Below are positions 1 to 6,768 of a DNA stretch of 15,731 nt, one piece after another; the stretch's first letter is position 1; every line of letters begins with the position of its first letter. A program made the translations under genes and the position numbers. Source of the stretch: Sphingomonadales bacterium (GTDB lineage: Bacteria > Pseudomonadota > Alphaproteobacteria > Sphingomonadales > Sphingomonadaceae); contig JAIXPM010000011.1 of NCBI GenBank assembly GCA_027486275.1, positions 1-15,731 of the forward strand. The letters run 5' to 3'. The notes beneath the pieces are model-generated. The model ran no database searches. It was given only the letters and a program-made list of their open reading frames with translations, and had not been told where the DNA came from.

Positions 1-3
1 ACT

Positions 4-94
4 TGGCGGAGCGGGAGGGATTCGAACCCTCGATGAGCTTTTGACCCATACACACTTTCCAGGCGTGCGCCTTCGACCACTCGGCCACCGCTCC
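4..94 (-). tRNA. tRNA-Ser (anticodon GGA)
   Basis: Read on the minus strand, the 7-bp acceptor stem GGAGCGG (88-94) pairs with CCGCTCC, followed by discriminator G and an encoded CCA (4-6). The anticodon stem CACGC/GTGTG closes the loop CTGGAAA, giving anticodon GGA, which reads UCC and UCU serine codons. The T arm is GAGGG-TTCGAAT-CCCTC. The long variable arm and total length of 91 nt are those of a class II (serine) tRNA. Its 3' end lies only three bases from the left window edge, so nothing can be said about what is downstream of it. Confidence 0.97.
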
Positions 95-110
95 GCGCAC
101 TGGAAGGGGC

Positions 111-139
111 CCGATAGCAAGCGAGGGGCGGCGCGTAAA
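111..139 (-). promoter_or_regulatory. possible promoter of tRNA-Ser
   Basis: On the minus strand a TTTACG hexamer (134-139) and a TATCGG hexamer (111-116) are separated by exactly 17 bases. They would start transcription about 10 bases before the tRNA 5' end. The match to the sigma-70 consensus is partial (4/6 and 3/6), so position and spacing carry most of the weight. Confidence 0.3.
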
Positions 140-160
140 CCGCAGACGCAAAAGATATAT

Positions 161-188
161 GGCAAATGAAAAGGGGCAACCCTTTGCC
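161..188 (-). terminator. weak hairpin, possible terminator behind the flagellin remnant
   Basis: The inverted repeat AAAGGG (170-175) and CCCTTT (180-185) has a 4-base loop. Read on the minus strand, the hairpin is followed by a short T-rich run (TTTTCATTT). It lies about 50 bases beyond the stop codon of the flagellin-like frame, where a terminator of the original gene would be expected. The stem is only 6 bp and the T tract is interrupted, so it may be a vestige or chance. Confidence 0.3.
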
Positions 189-239
189 GACGCCGCCGCT
201 GCTGACGAGCCCCACTGGTTGAGAGATGGCCCTCCGGCC

Positions 240-572
240 CTACTGCAGCAACTGCGTGACATGCTGGGCCCACTGCTCGGCCCGCGCCAGCATCGCCTGC
301 GCGGCCTGGTTCAGCATATGGCTATCAGTCAAGCTTTTCGATTCCTGATCAAAATCCTTATCTTGGATCCGGCTGCGCGAAGCCTGCAGATTGGTGCTCT
401 TCGCCGACAGGTTATTCACCGTCGTCTCCTGCCGGTTCTGGACGGCACCGATGTTGGCGCGATCGAGGAGGTGCGGGTCATCCAGACACTTCCGCAAAAC
501 AAACACCGTTTTCGGTATGAAACAAAACGGCCGGCATAGGCGACCTGTTTCTGTGGGCCCGAGCGCGAACAA
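240..572 (-). pseudogene. flagellin C-terminal remnant
   Basis: This open frame could encode 110 residues. From about residue 36 (DNA 240-467) it reads as the conserved C-terminal region of bacterial flagellin: RANIGAVQNR, then NNLSAKSTNL, SRIQDKDFDQE, MLNQAAQAMLARAEQ, and the end QHVTQLLQ. In an intact flagellin this is the D1/D0 helix that packs the filament core. The first 27-35 residues do not resemble flagellin convincingly. The conserved N-terminal D0/D1 half and the variable centre are absent from the window, and the other genes here are not motility genes. Some substitutions (KDFDQE, WAQHV) suggest relaxed selection. I read it as a decayed or truncated fliC-type gene. A small expressed protein cannot be excluded but seems unlikely. 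Confidence 0.75.
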
Positions 573-657
573 GGGCGCTATCGCGGCATCGCCTTATCTG
601 GACCTATCCCACTGAATAAAAACAATTATCCTGCGCCGGCTTCAACAGCGCCACCGT

Positions 658-692
658 CGGAACCCGCGAGCGAATTTGGGTTCCGGATTCGC
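658..692 (+). promoter_or_regulatory. two overlapping inverted repeats in the operon leader
   Basis: CGGAACCC (658-665) is perfectly complementary to GGGTTCCG (678-685), with a 12-base loop. GCGAAT (670-675) is perfectly complementary to ATTCGC (687-692). The left arm of the second repeat sits in the loop of the first, so the two hairpins compete. They end 15 bases before the ribosome binding site AGGA (707-710) of the first operon gene. They could act as an operator or as alternative mRNA structures. No known riboswitch or operator is recognised. The rest of 573-716 shows no gene and no convincing promoter. Confidence 0.35.
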
Positions 693-716
693 AAGAACAG
701 CCCTGCAGGAAAAACA

Positions 717-3700
717 ATGCTGCCGAAACTGGTTTCGGTTGACTGTGTCTGCAATAGCCAATCCGGTTACTGGCATCTTGTGCGTACTCTAGTTCAGAAT
801 TTTGGTGTGCGGGTCGCCGATGCACGGCGCCTCGTCTCGCCCCGTGTTGCCCTGCTTTCTGGCGTATTCCTTTCTTTTACATTGCTTGTCGCAGCGCCGT
901 CACTTGGCGCTCCACAACTCCCGTTGTCTGACGTGGGGGCTCGTGCAGCAAAATCCTGCGCCGATGCCGCCGTGACAAAGGGCAAAATGGCCGGCAAGCA
1001 GGCATCATCCAACTGCGCAGACGCCAGCGCAGGCAAGACTGTGCCTTCGAATGGTTCAAGCACGCAAAATCAGCCAGCGTTGGCAACGCAACTGGTCGAG
1101 ACGATCTTGGGCGAGCGCTGCGTGGCGCAGGAACGCCCTGAAGCCCCGGCATCCCGATTGCTTCCTCACGATCTGACCATCACATGCGAAGGCGTCGCGG
1201 TCGGGAGCCTGAGCTATTCCCTCATGTCGACCAGCACAGGCAGTTTGGCCGATGTGTTTCGATCGAGCCGTCAGTTTGTGTCGATGGGATCCAAACTCGA
1301 TTGTGAACCGCCAAAATCTCTGACTGCTGGCGATGCACAAGGTGGTGTCCTCGCGTTCCCTTGTCGGCACCGGCGGGATGGTTGGCCAACCTTGGTGATG
1401 GTGAGTGCAGCTTCCAATGTGCTGCGCGTTGCTGAAGGTCCAGCTTCGGCCTATCCCGTCCTGCGCCAATTGTCGGGATTGGAAGTTTCGACAACCTCGA
1501 GAACGCAGCAAGCAGAGCAGGTCCGCTCGCTTTGGTCTACGCCGATCGCCATCGGCAGCGCGGCGGAGAAAGAGAAAATCGCAGGCTATCTGAGCAATGC
1601 GCGTGCGTCTGCTGGACAGTCTGCCTTTGCGGCTGCCGAACGAGAGTTTCGCAAGGCGCTGGAACTGCAAGTCCGCCTTTATGGCGAAGACGATATGGCG
1701 ACGAACGATGTGTTGCTGGACCTTGCAGTCACCGTCAGCAATCAGGGACGCCATGACGAAGCCGAGGCCTTGATCCGGCGCGCCGCTCCGATCGTGGAAA
1801 AGTCCCCCAAGCCTGCCGATCGCGCCCGCATGAGCGGGTATCAGGCCTTTGTCGCGGCCAATAAGGGGAGCTCTGAAGAAGCGTTGATGCTCGCCCGCGC
1901 AGCGGCAGCGCAATGGCGCGATATCGTCGCGCAAGCCGCGGGCACGGGTTCGCGATCCTTGTCGCAGTTGCCGGGCATGACCAATGGGTTCGAAGCTGAA
2001 CTGGCCATGGCGCTGAACCTGGAAGCAGGAATGTTGCTGCGCACGGGCGACGTCACCGGCGCCTATGCCAGCGCCGCCGAGGCTGCTCTGATCATCAAGC
2101 GCGTTGATGGTGAGCCATCGTGGTGGGAAAGCGACACGCTTGTCACGCTCGGTAACGTGAGCAGCGCACAGGGCCGCCTTTCAGCAGCCGAAGCCTATCT
2201 CAAGAAAGCGATCGACCTGCGCAAACAGGCCTTCGGAGAAGGATTGGCCACCCTTCAGGCGCGTGTCGCGCTTGGGCGGGCCTATCAGGCTGAGCATATG
2301 AATGTTTCAGCCATCATTGTGTTTCGTGAAGCAATCGCGATTGCAAAGACATTGCCAAGAGACACGGCTCCGATCCGTGCAGACGACATCATTCCGTTTG
2401 CCGAAGCCGTTGTTGAGGAAGCGGCACGCTACAGCGACCCTTCGGCAAAGCTTGGTCTGTTCACCGAGGTGTTCGACGCCTTTCAAATGGTCAGTTCCCC
2501 GGTTTTTGACCGGACAATGGCCCTGACGTCGGCGCGGCTCTCGACACAAACGCCGGGACTTTCGGATCTGCTGCAACGCCTGGATAGCGCAATGCAGAAG
2601 GAAGCTGGGCAGCGTCTGCAACTGGCAACCGAGCAAGCTCGATCAGTTGAGGACCGCAGCGCAGAAGCCGAAGAACAATATTCGACCGAGATTGCGGCGC
2701 AGGGCAAAATCATCGCCGAAGTGCGTAAAAATATCGTCGACAAGTTTCCCGATTTTTCATCTCTGACCGATGCAAAGGGCCCGAATTTGGACCAGCTGCG
2801 CGGGCGTCTTGGTGTTGATGAAGGGATGCTTGTTTACCTTGTTGGGAAAAAGACGTCATTCGTCCAGCTTGTAACGCGGAACAAGACCATAGTTGCACCG
2901 GTTCCCGTTGGAAGCGCAGCACTCGAGACGGTTGTGGCGCGCCTGAGGCGCGGCCTTGAGATCGAAGGGTCATCAGTCAATGATTTTGACTTGGATGCTG
3001 CATATGGTTTGTACCAAGATCTCTTTGCCGGACTGAAAGACGAGATCGCCGACTTAAAGCGACTTGTGATTGTTCCGGCAGGGGCATTGGCCAATCTGCC
3101 ATTTGGCGTGCTGGTAACGAAGCAGCCCGCGCTCGGTCAATATGTTTCAGCCCATTGGCTGACCAATGATTTTGATATTTCCTATAGTCCGACGATCACT
3201 TCCTTTGTGAATTTGCGATCGACGCGCTTGGTCGGCCAGCATGCCCGCAAATTGCTTGCTGTGGGCAATCCGGTGCTGGCACCGCTGCAACGGGTCGCAG
3301 CACAGGAAGCCGCGTTCGCCACCGCAATCAGCAGCTGCCAGTCGGGCGATATCATCCCGCCCCAATTGCTCCGCTCGCTTGCCTCCCTTCCGGATACGGC
3401 CAACGAAATTTATAATGTTTCCAAAGCGCTGGGTGGCAATGCAAGCGATATTCTTTTGGGCGGGCAAGCAACCGAACCCGCGCTGCGCGCGCGCAATCTG
3501 GCTGATTATCGAATTCTGTATTTCGCGACACATGGTCTCTTGCCCGGGGAAATCCGCTGTCAATCGCAGCCTGGGATCGTGCTGACGCCGCCAAGCGAAC
3601 CGGCAGAAACCCATTTTGGCGATGGACTTTTTGACGCGAGTGAGATCGCAGCCTTGCCGATGACGGCCGATCTGGTTGTGCTGTCGGCCTGCAACACGGC

Positions 3701-4004
3701 GGCTTCCGGCAAGGCTGATGGCGGGCAGTCGCTGTCTGGCCTGGCAGCCTCATTCTTTCGGGCTGGCGCAAAGAGCCTATTGGTCAGCCATTGGCAGGTG
3801 CCTTCGGCGGCGACTGGCGCACTCATGTCGTCCATGTTCGCGACCCTTTCCAAGACCCCGAACATGTCCGTTGATACGGCCTTGCGCACGGCCCAGTTGG
3901 GCCTTTCGAAGGCCCCCGGATTTGCGCACCCGTTCTTCTGGGCGGCATTTGTCTTGATGGGTGACGGCGCCATAAAGCCCCTTGATGAAGAACAGCGCCA
4001 ATGA
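717..4004 (+). CDS. exported TPR-CHAT domain protein (caspase-like peptidase)
   Basis: This 1095-residue protein belongs to the CHAT group (caspase-like, HetF-associated with TPRs; clan CD peptidases). The N-terminus has a hydrophobic core at about residues 44-60 and a cleavage-like SLGA site near 62-65, so export to the periplasm is predicted. Residues about 110-260 form an unrecognised domain with four cysteines that could make disulfides. TPR-like helices follow at about 300-360 and 468-547, then a charged coiled-coil stretch around 630-670. The CHAT domain occupies about 680-1090, with the strand LVIVPAGALANLPFG, catalytic His939 in FATHG and Cys992 in LSACNTA, so the dyad is complete. 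The chosen ATG has AGGA six bases upstream. A GTG at residue 31 (807) would give a more usual signal-peptide length. Its stop overlaps the next start as ATGA. The substrate is unknown. From context I infer TpsA or an envelope partner. Confidence 0.9.
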   Translation: MLPKLVSVDCVCNSQSGYWHLVRTLVQNFGVRVADARRLVSPRVALLSGVFLSFTLLVAAPSLGAPQLPLSDVGARAAKSCADAAVTKGKMAGKQASSNCADASAGKTVPSNGSSTQNQPALATQLVETILGERCVAQERPEAPASRLLPHDLTITCEGVAVGSLSYSLMSTSTGSLADVFRSSRQFVSMGSKLDCEPPKSLTAGDAQGGVLAFPCRHRRDGWPTLVMVSAASNVLRVAEGPASAYPVLRQLSGLEVSTTSRTQQAEQVRSLWSTPIAIGSAAEKEKIAGYLSNARASAGQSAFAAAEREFRKALELQVRLYGEDDMATNDVLLDLAVTVSNQGRHDEAEALIRRAAPIVEKSPKPADRARMSGYQAFVAANKGSSEEALMLARAAAAQWRDIVAQAAGTGSRSLSQLPGMTNGFEAELAMALNLEAGMLLRTGDVTGAYASAAEAALIIKRVDGEPSWWESDTLVTLGNVSSAQGRLSAAEAYLKKAIDLRKQAFGEGLATLQARVALGRAYQAEHMNVSAIIVFREAIAIAKTLPRDTAPIRADDIIPFAEAVVEEAARYSDPSAKLGLFTEVFDAFQMVSSPVFDRTMALTSARLSTQTPGLSDLLQRLDSAMQKEAGQRLQLATEQARSVEDRSAEAEEQYSTEIAAQGKIIAEVRKNIVDKFPDFSSLTDAKGPNLDQLRGRLGVDEGMLVYLVGKKTSFVQLVTRNKTIVAPVPVGSAALETVVARLRRGLEIEGSSVNDFDLDAAYGLYQDLFAGLKDEIADLKRLVIVPAGALANLPFGVLVTKQPALGQYVSAHWLTNDFDISYSPTITSFVNLRSTRLVGQHARKLLAVGNPVLAPLQRVAAQEAAFATAISSCQSGDIIPPQLLRSLASLPDTANEIYNVSKALGGNASDILLGGQATEPALRARNLADYRILYFATHGLLPGEIRCQSQPGIVLTPPSEPAETHFGDGLFDASEIAALPMTADLVVLSACNTAASGKADGGQSLSGLAASFFRAGAKSLLVSHWQVPSAATGALMSSMFATLSKTPNMSVDTALRTAQLGLSKAPGFAHPFFWAAFVLMGDGAIKPLDEEQRQ

Positions 4005-4807
4005 AGCGTGGCACCAGCCTCGGTCTGCTCGTGGGCGGTCTCATGATCGCTTCACAGTCCCTCGCGGCTCCGATGATCGTCGTCGAAGCGCGAGGCGCTG
4101 GTCTTCGACCGGGCATGCGCCTGGACAGCGCGGCAACAATTGATCTGAAGGACGGGGAACGCGTTACCCTCATTGGTGCTGACGGCCAGGCTGTAACGCT
4201 GCGCGGCACCTATGCGGGCGTGCTGACGAAGGCTGGTGGCGCAAGCCAGAATCCTCGGCTTGCGCTTGCCGCACTCATTTCAACGCGAAACGACCGTGCA
4301 AGCAAAGTCGGGGCGATCCGGTCCGGTGCAAATGCCGCGCCGCTGCCAGATCCGTGGCTTATCGATGTTTCAAGATCGGGTGCGCGCTGTATTCGCGAGG
4401 GCCAGCGACCCATTTGGTGGCGGCCTGACGGCTCTGGGGAGACGAAGTTCGCTGTCTATCCGATCGACCGTTCGTGGCGCGCCGATTTTGTGTGGCAAAA
4501 GGGGCAGAGCCAAATGGCAGCGCCCGATCTTGCCAAGCTGGATGGTGTAAAAACCTTTCTCATCCAGGTGCCCGGGCAGGATAACGCCATCAGTCTCAAT
4601 GTCATTCCCGCTGATGTCGTCGATCCTCTCGTCCTGAGCTCCTGGATGCTTGAGAAAGCCTGCGTGCAGCAGGCCGATGCATATTTTCGACAGATCCAGT
4701 CGGAGCTCGATGGTCAAGGTGCTGCGCCTCTCCAAGCTTCAAGCCGTGACACCCCAGAAGTAACGACGCCTGCGCCGATGCCCGACGCTGGGAAGGCTTC
4801 GCAATGA
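4001..4807 (+). CDS. small exported protein with FecR-like N-terminal domain
   Basis: The product has 268 residues and a clear signal peptide (residues 1 to about 23, core LGLLVGGLMIA, cleavage near SLA/AP). Residues about 25-70 follow the FecR-type pattern: a strand, LRPGMRLD, then alternating strands with DGERVTLIGADG and a final LRG. This fold is often found in periplasmic regulatory or ligand-sensing proteins. The remaining region (about 110-230) is unrecognised. It carries two cysteines, C130 and C221, that could form a disulfide, and tryptophans at IWWRP. The C-terminus is Pro/Ala/Thr-rich and probably disordered. Its start overlaps the CHAT stop by four bases (ATGA) with no strong ribosome binding site, so translation is probably coupled. 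The gene lies between a CHAT protein and a CHASE2 cyclase, which suggests a periplasmic partner of one of them. That is inference. Confidence 0.8.
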   Translation: MKRGTSLGLLVGGLMIASQSLAAPMIVVEARGAGLRPGMRLDSAATIDLKDGERVTLIGADGQAVTLRGTYAGVLTKAGGASQNPRLALAALISTRNDRASKVGAIRSGANAAPLPDPWLIDVSRSGARCIREGQRPIWWRPDGSGETKFAVYPIDRSWRADFVWQKGQSQMAAPDLAKLDGVKTFLIQVPGQDNAISLNVIPADVVDPLVLSSWMLEKACVQQADAYFRQIQSELDGQGAAPLQASSRDTPEVTTPAPMPDAGKASQ

Positions 4808-6768
4808 GCAAGGCGCAGAAACAGGCATTATCCGCAGTCCTGATCGCCATTTTTGCTGCGGTAGCTGCCCTTTGTGCTGTGCGCTTTCTGGCGCCGCTGA
4901 CAAACCTTGAAAACAAGGTGGCCGACATTCGGGTCGCCGCAATGCAGCCAGCGATGGCGCCCTCAACTGACATTGTGGTGGTCGCGATCAATGAAGATAC
5001 GTTGACCGCCTTCCCGTATCGCTCGCCGGTTGATCGCGGCTTTCTGGCTGATGTTATCAGCCAAGTGTCGGCAAAGGGAGCGCGGGTAATCGGCGTCGAC
5101 ATTATCATCGACCAGCCAACAGAGGCCACAAAGGACGCACGTCTCAAGCAAGTCCTGGCGACGACGCCGACACCGCTTTTTCTAAGTTACACCTCTTCTC
5201 CCAATATTGTGACCCCTGAACAATTGGCCTTTCTCAATGATTTTGTTCCTGCAAATCAACGGGCAGAAGCGAATTTGCTGTCGGATCCATTTGATACACT
5301 GATCCGCAGGATCAATCCTGGTGGCGAACTGAAAAATGGCCGCATGGTGGATACGGCCAGTCACCCTGCTGGCTTTGTTCGCAAGGCCGTCACGCTCTTT
5401 GGTGGCACGGCGCCGCTTACGCCCGTCGAGATTGCGTGGCGCCCTCGCCCTGACGCGGAAAGCCTGCCCTTTCCATCCTTCCCCGCGCAATTCGTGTCGA
5501 TCCTGCCAGATGAATTCTTCCGCGGAAAGATTGTTCTGATTGGTGCGACGCTGTCCATCACCGATCGCCACATGACGCCAATGTCGATCATTGATGATGG
5601 CGATCAAGGCAATATGCCGGGCGTGTTCGTTCAAGCGCACGGCATCAGCCAGCTGCTCGAAAATCGCGCTCCGCCTCGAATGCCGCTTGGCGGCATTATT
5701 GCTTTTTCTGCGCTGTTCGCTGCACTGGGCGTCGCCGTCAGCCTCTTCAAGCGCGGTATCATCTTCAATGTCGGCGTTGGCGTGGCCATCCTCGCATCCT
5801 ATTGGGTTGGGGCGATCGTTGGCTTTGGCTATGGCTTGCCAATGCTGCCCATTATCGGGCCAAGCATCGCATTTGCCTTGTCGATCTGGATGATGGACGT
5901 CTTCATTGGCCGGGCGGAGCGCAAGCAGCGCGAGTTCGTGCAGGGGACGTTCTCGCGCTACGTCTCTCCGGCCATTGTCGACAGGCTTGTGAAAGATCCG
6001 ACGTCCGTGACCATTTCGGGCGAACGCCAGGAAGCAACGTTCATCTTCACTGATATTGCCGGATTCACGACCACGTCGGAGCAGATGAAGGCCGAAGATC
6101 TCTCCAACGTCCTAAATGATTATCTCGACGGCGCATGCGAAATAATCCTGAGATACGAAGGAACGATCGACAAATTCATTGGCGACGCGATCATGGCCAT
6201 CTTCAATGCACCGATCCGGCAACCTGATCATGCCGAACGCGCCGTTCGTTGTGCACTTGAACTTGACGCATACGCCGAAAAATTTCGCAAAGATTGCAAT
6301 TCACGCGACATTCCAATCGGTGTGACGCGTATCGGTGTCCATACCGGATATGCTGTTATCGGAAATTTCGGTTCTCATGCCCGCATGGACTTCACGGCGC
6401 TTGGTGACACAGTCAACACGGCAGCTCGCACCGAAGGCGTCAATAAATATTTCGGCACACGCATTTGCTGCACGAGCGATACTGTTGATCTATGCCCAAA
6501 TCTGCATTTTCGACAAATTGGTGATATTGTTCTTAAAGGAAAAACAACTGCGTCAGCACTTTACAATCCTATCGCAGAAACTGACGATCCCAAGTTGATC
6601 CAAGAATATGACGAAGCATATAAGCTGCTAACGAAGGAATGCGGGAGCGCCAAGGCAGCCTTCGACGACATCGCTGAAGCATTCCCCAACGATCCGATTG
6701 TTCAATTCCACATTGGACGGATCAGCAAAAACATCATTTCGGCGCGTGTGGTGATGGATGACAAGTAA
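4804..6768 (+). CDS. CHASE2-domain membrane adenylate cyclase (class III)
   Basis: The product has 654 residues. One N-terminal membrane segment (about 9-31) precedes a periplasmic CHASE2 sensor domain (about 35-290, with the typical IVVVAINEDTL start and FRGKIVLIGAT). Three closely spaced membrane helices follow (about 296-315, 320-341, 346-366), then a cytoplasmic class III cyclase domain (about 410-590). The metal-binding aspartates are D417 (FTDIAGFT) and D461 (FIGDAIMA). K457 is the purine-selecting lysine expected for ATP. N538 and R542 in GDTVNTAAR are the transition-state residues. All are present, so an active adenylate cyclase is likely. A helical, TPR-like tail (about 605-645) ends the protein. 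The start has GGAAGG at 4791-4796, seven bases upstream, and overlaps the previous stop by four bases. The CHASE2 ligand is unknown. The last 330 bases are visibly less GC-rich than the rest of the gene. Confidence 0.95.
   Translation: MSKAQKQALSAVLIAIFAAVAALCAVRFLAPLTNLENKVADIRVAAMQPAMAPSTDIVVVAINEDTLTAFPYRSPVDRGFLADVISQVSAKGARVIGVDIIIDQPTEATKDARLKQVLATTPTPLFLSYTSSPNIVTPEQLAFLNDFVPANQRAEANLLSDPFDTLIRRINPGGELKNGRMVDTASHPAGFVRKAVTLFGGTAPLTPVEIAWRPRPDAESLPFPSFPAQFVSILPDEFFRGKIVLIGATLSITDRHMTPMSIIDDGDQGNMPGVFVQAHGISQLLENRAPPRMPLGGIIAFSALFAALGVAVSLFKRGIIFNVGVGVAILASYWVGAIVGFGYGLPMLPIIGPSIAFALSIWMMDVFIGRAERKQREFVQGTFSRYVSPAIVDRLVKDPTSVTISGERQEATFIFTDIAGFTTTSEQMKAEDLSNVLNDYLDGACEIILRYEGTIDKFIGDAIMAIFNAPIRQPDHAERAVRCALELDAYAEKFRKDCNSRDIPIGVTRIGVHTGYAVIGNFGSHARMDFTALGDTVNTAARTEGVNKYFGTRICCTSDTVDLCPNLHFRQIGDIVLKGKTTASALYNPIAETDDPKLIQEYDEAYKLLTKECGSAKAAFDDIAEAFPNDPIVQFHIGRISKNIISARVVMDDK

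Noticed and set aside
4..94. tRNA-Ser as an integration site for an island containing the adhesin operon
   Set aside because: Integrases normally use the tRNA 3' end. Here the 3' end faces the left edge, away from the operon. No integrase gene and no duplicated tRNA end are seen to the right.
159..539. Plus-strand open frame of 126 codons over the flagellin remnant
   Set aside because: The composition is unlike a real protein and there is no good ribosome binding site. The minus strand carries the recognisable flagellin sequence.
594..622. Possible promoter for the operon (TTATCT, 17 bases, TAAAAA)
   Set aside because: The -35 matches only 3 of 6 and the -10 only 4 of 6 consensus bases, and other weak pairs are equally good nearby. 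It is not strong enough to annotate.
658..692. H-type pseudoknot formed by the two leader repeats
   Set aside because: The third loop would be a single base spanning an 8-bp stem, which is sterically implausible. Alternative hairpins fit better.
1056..1934. Minus-strand open frame of 292 codons opposite the CHAT gene
   Set aside because: The protein is Arg/His/Cys-rich with no family pattern. The plus strand encodes the TPR-CHAT protein continuously over the same bases.
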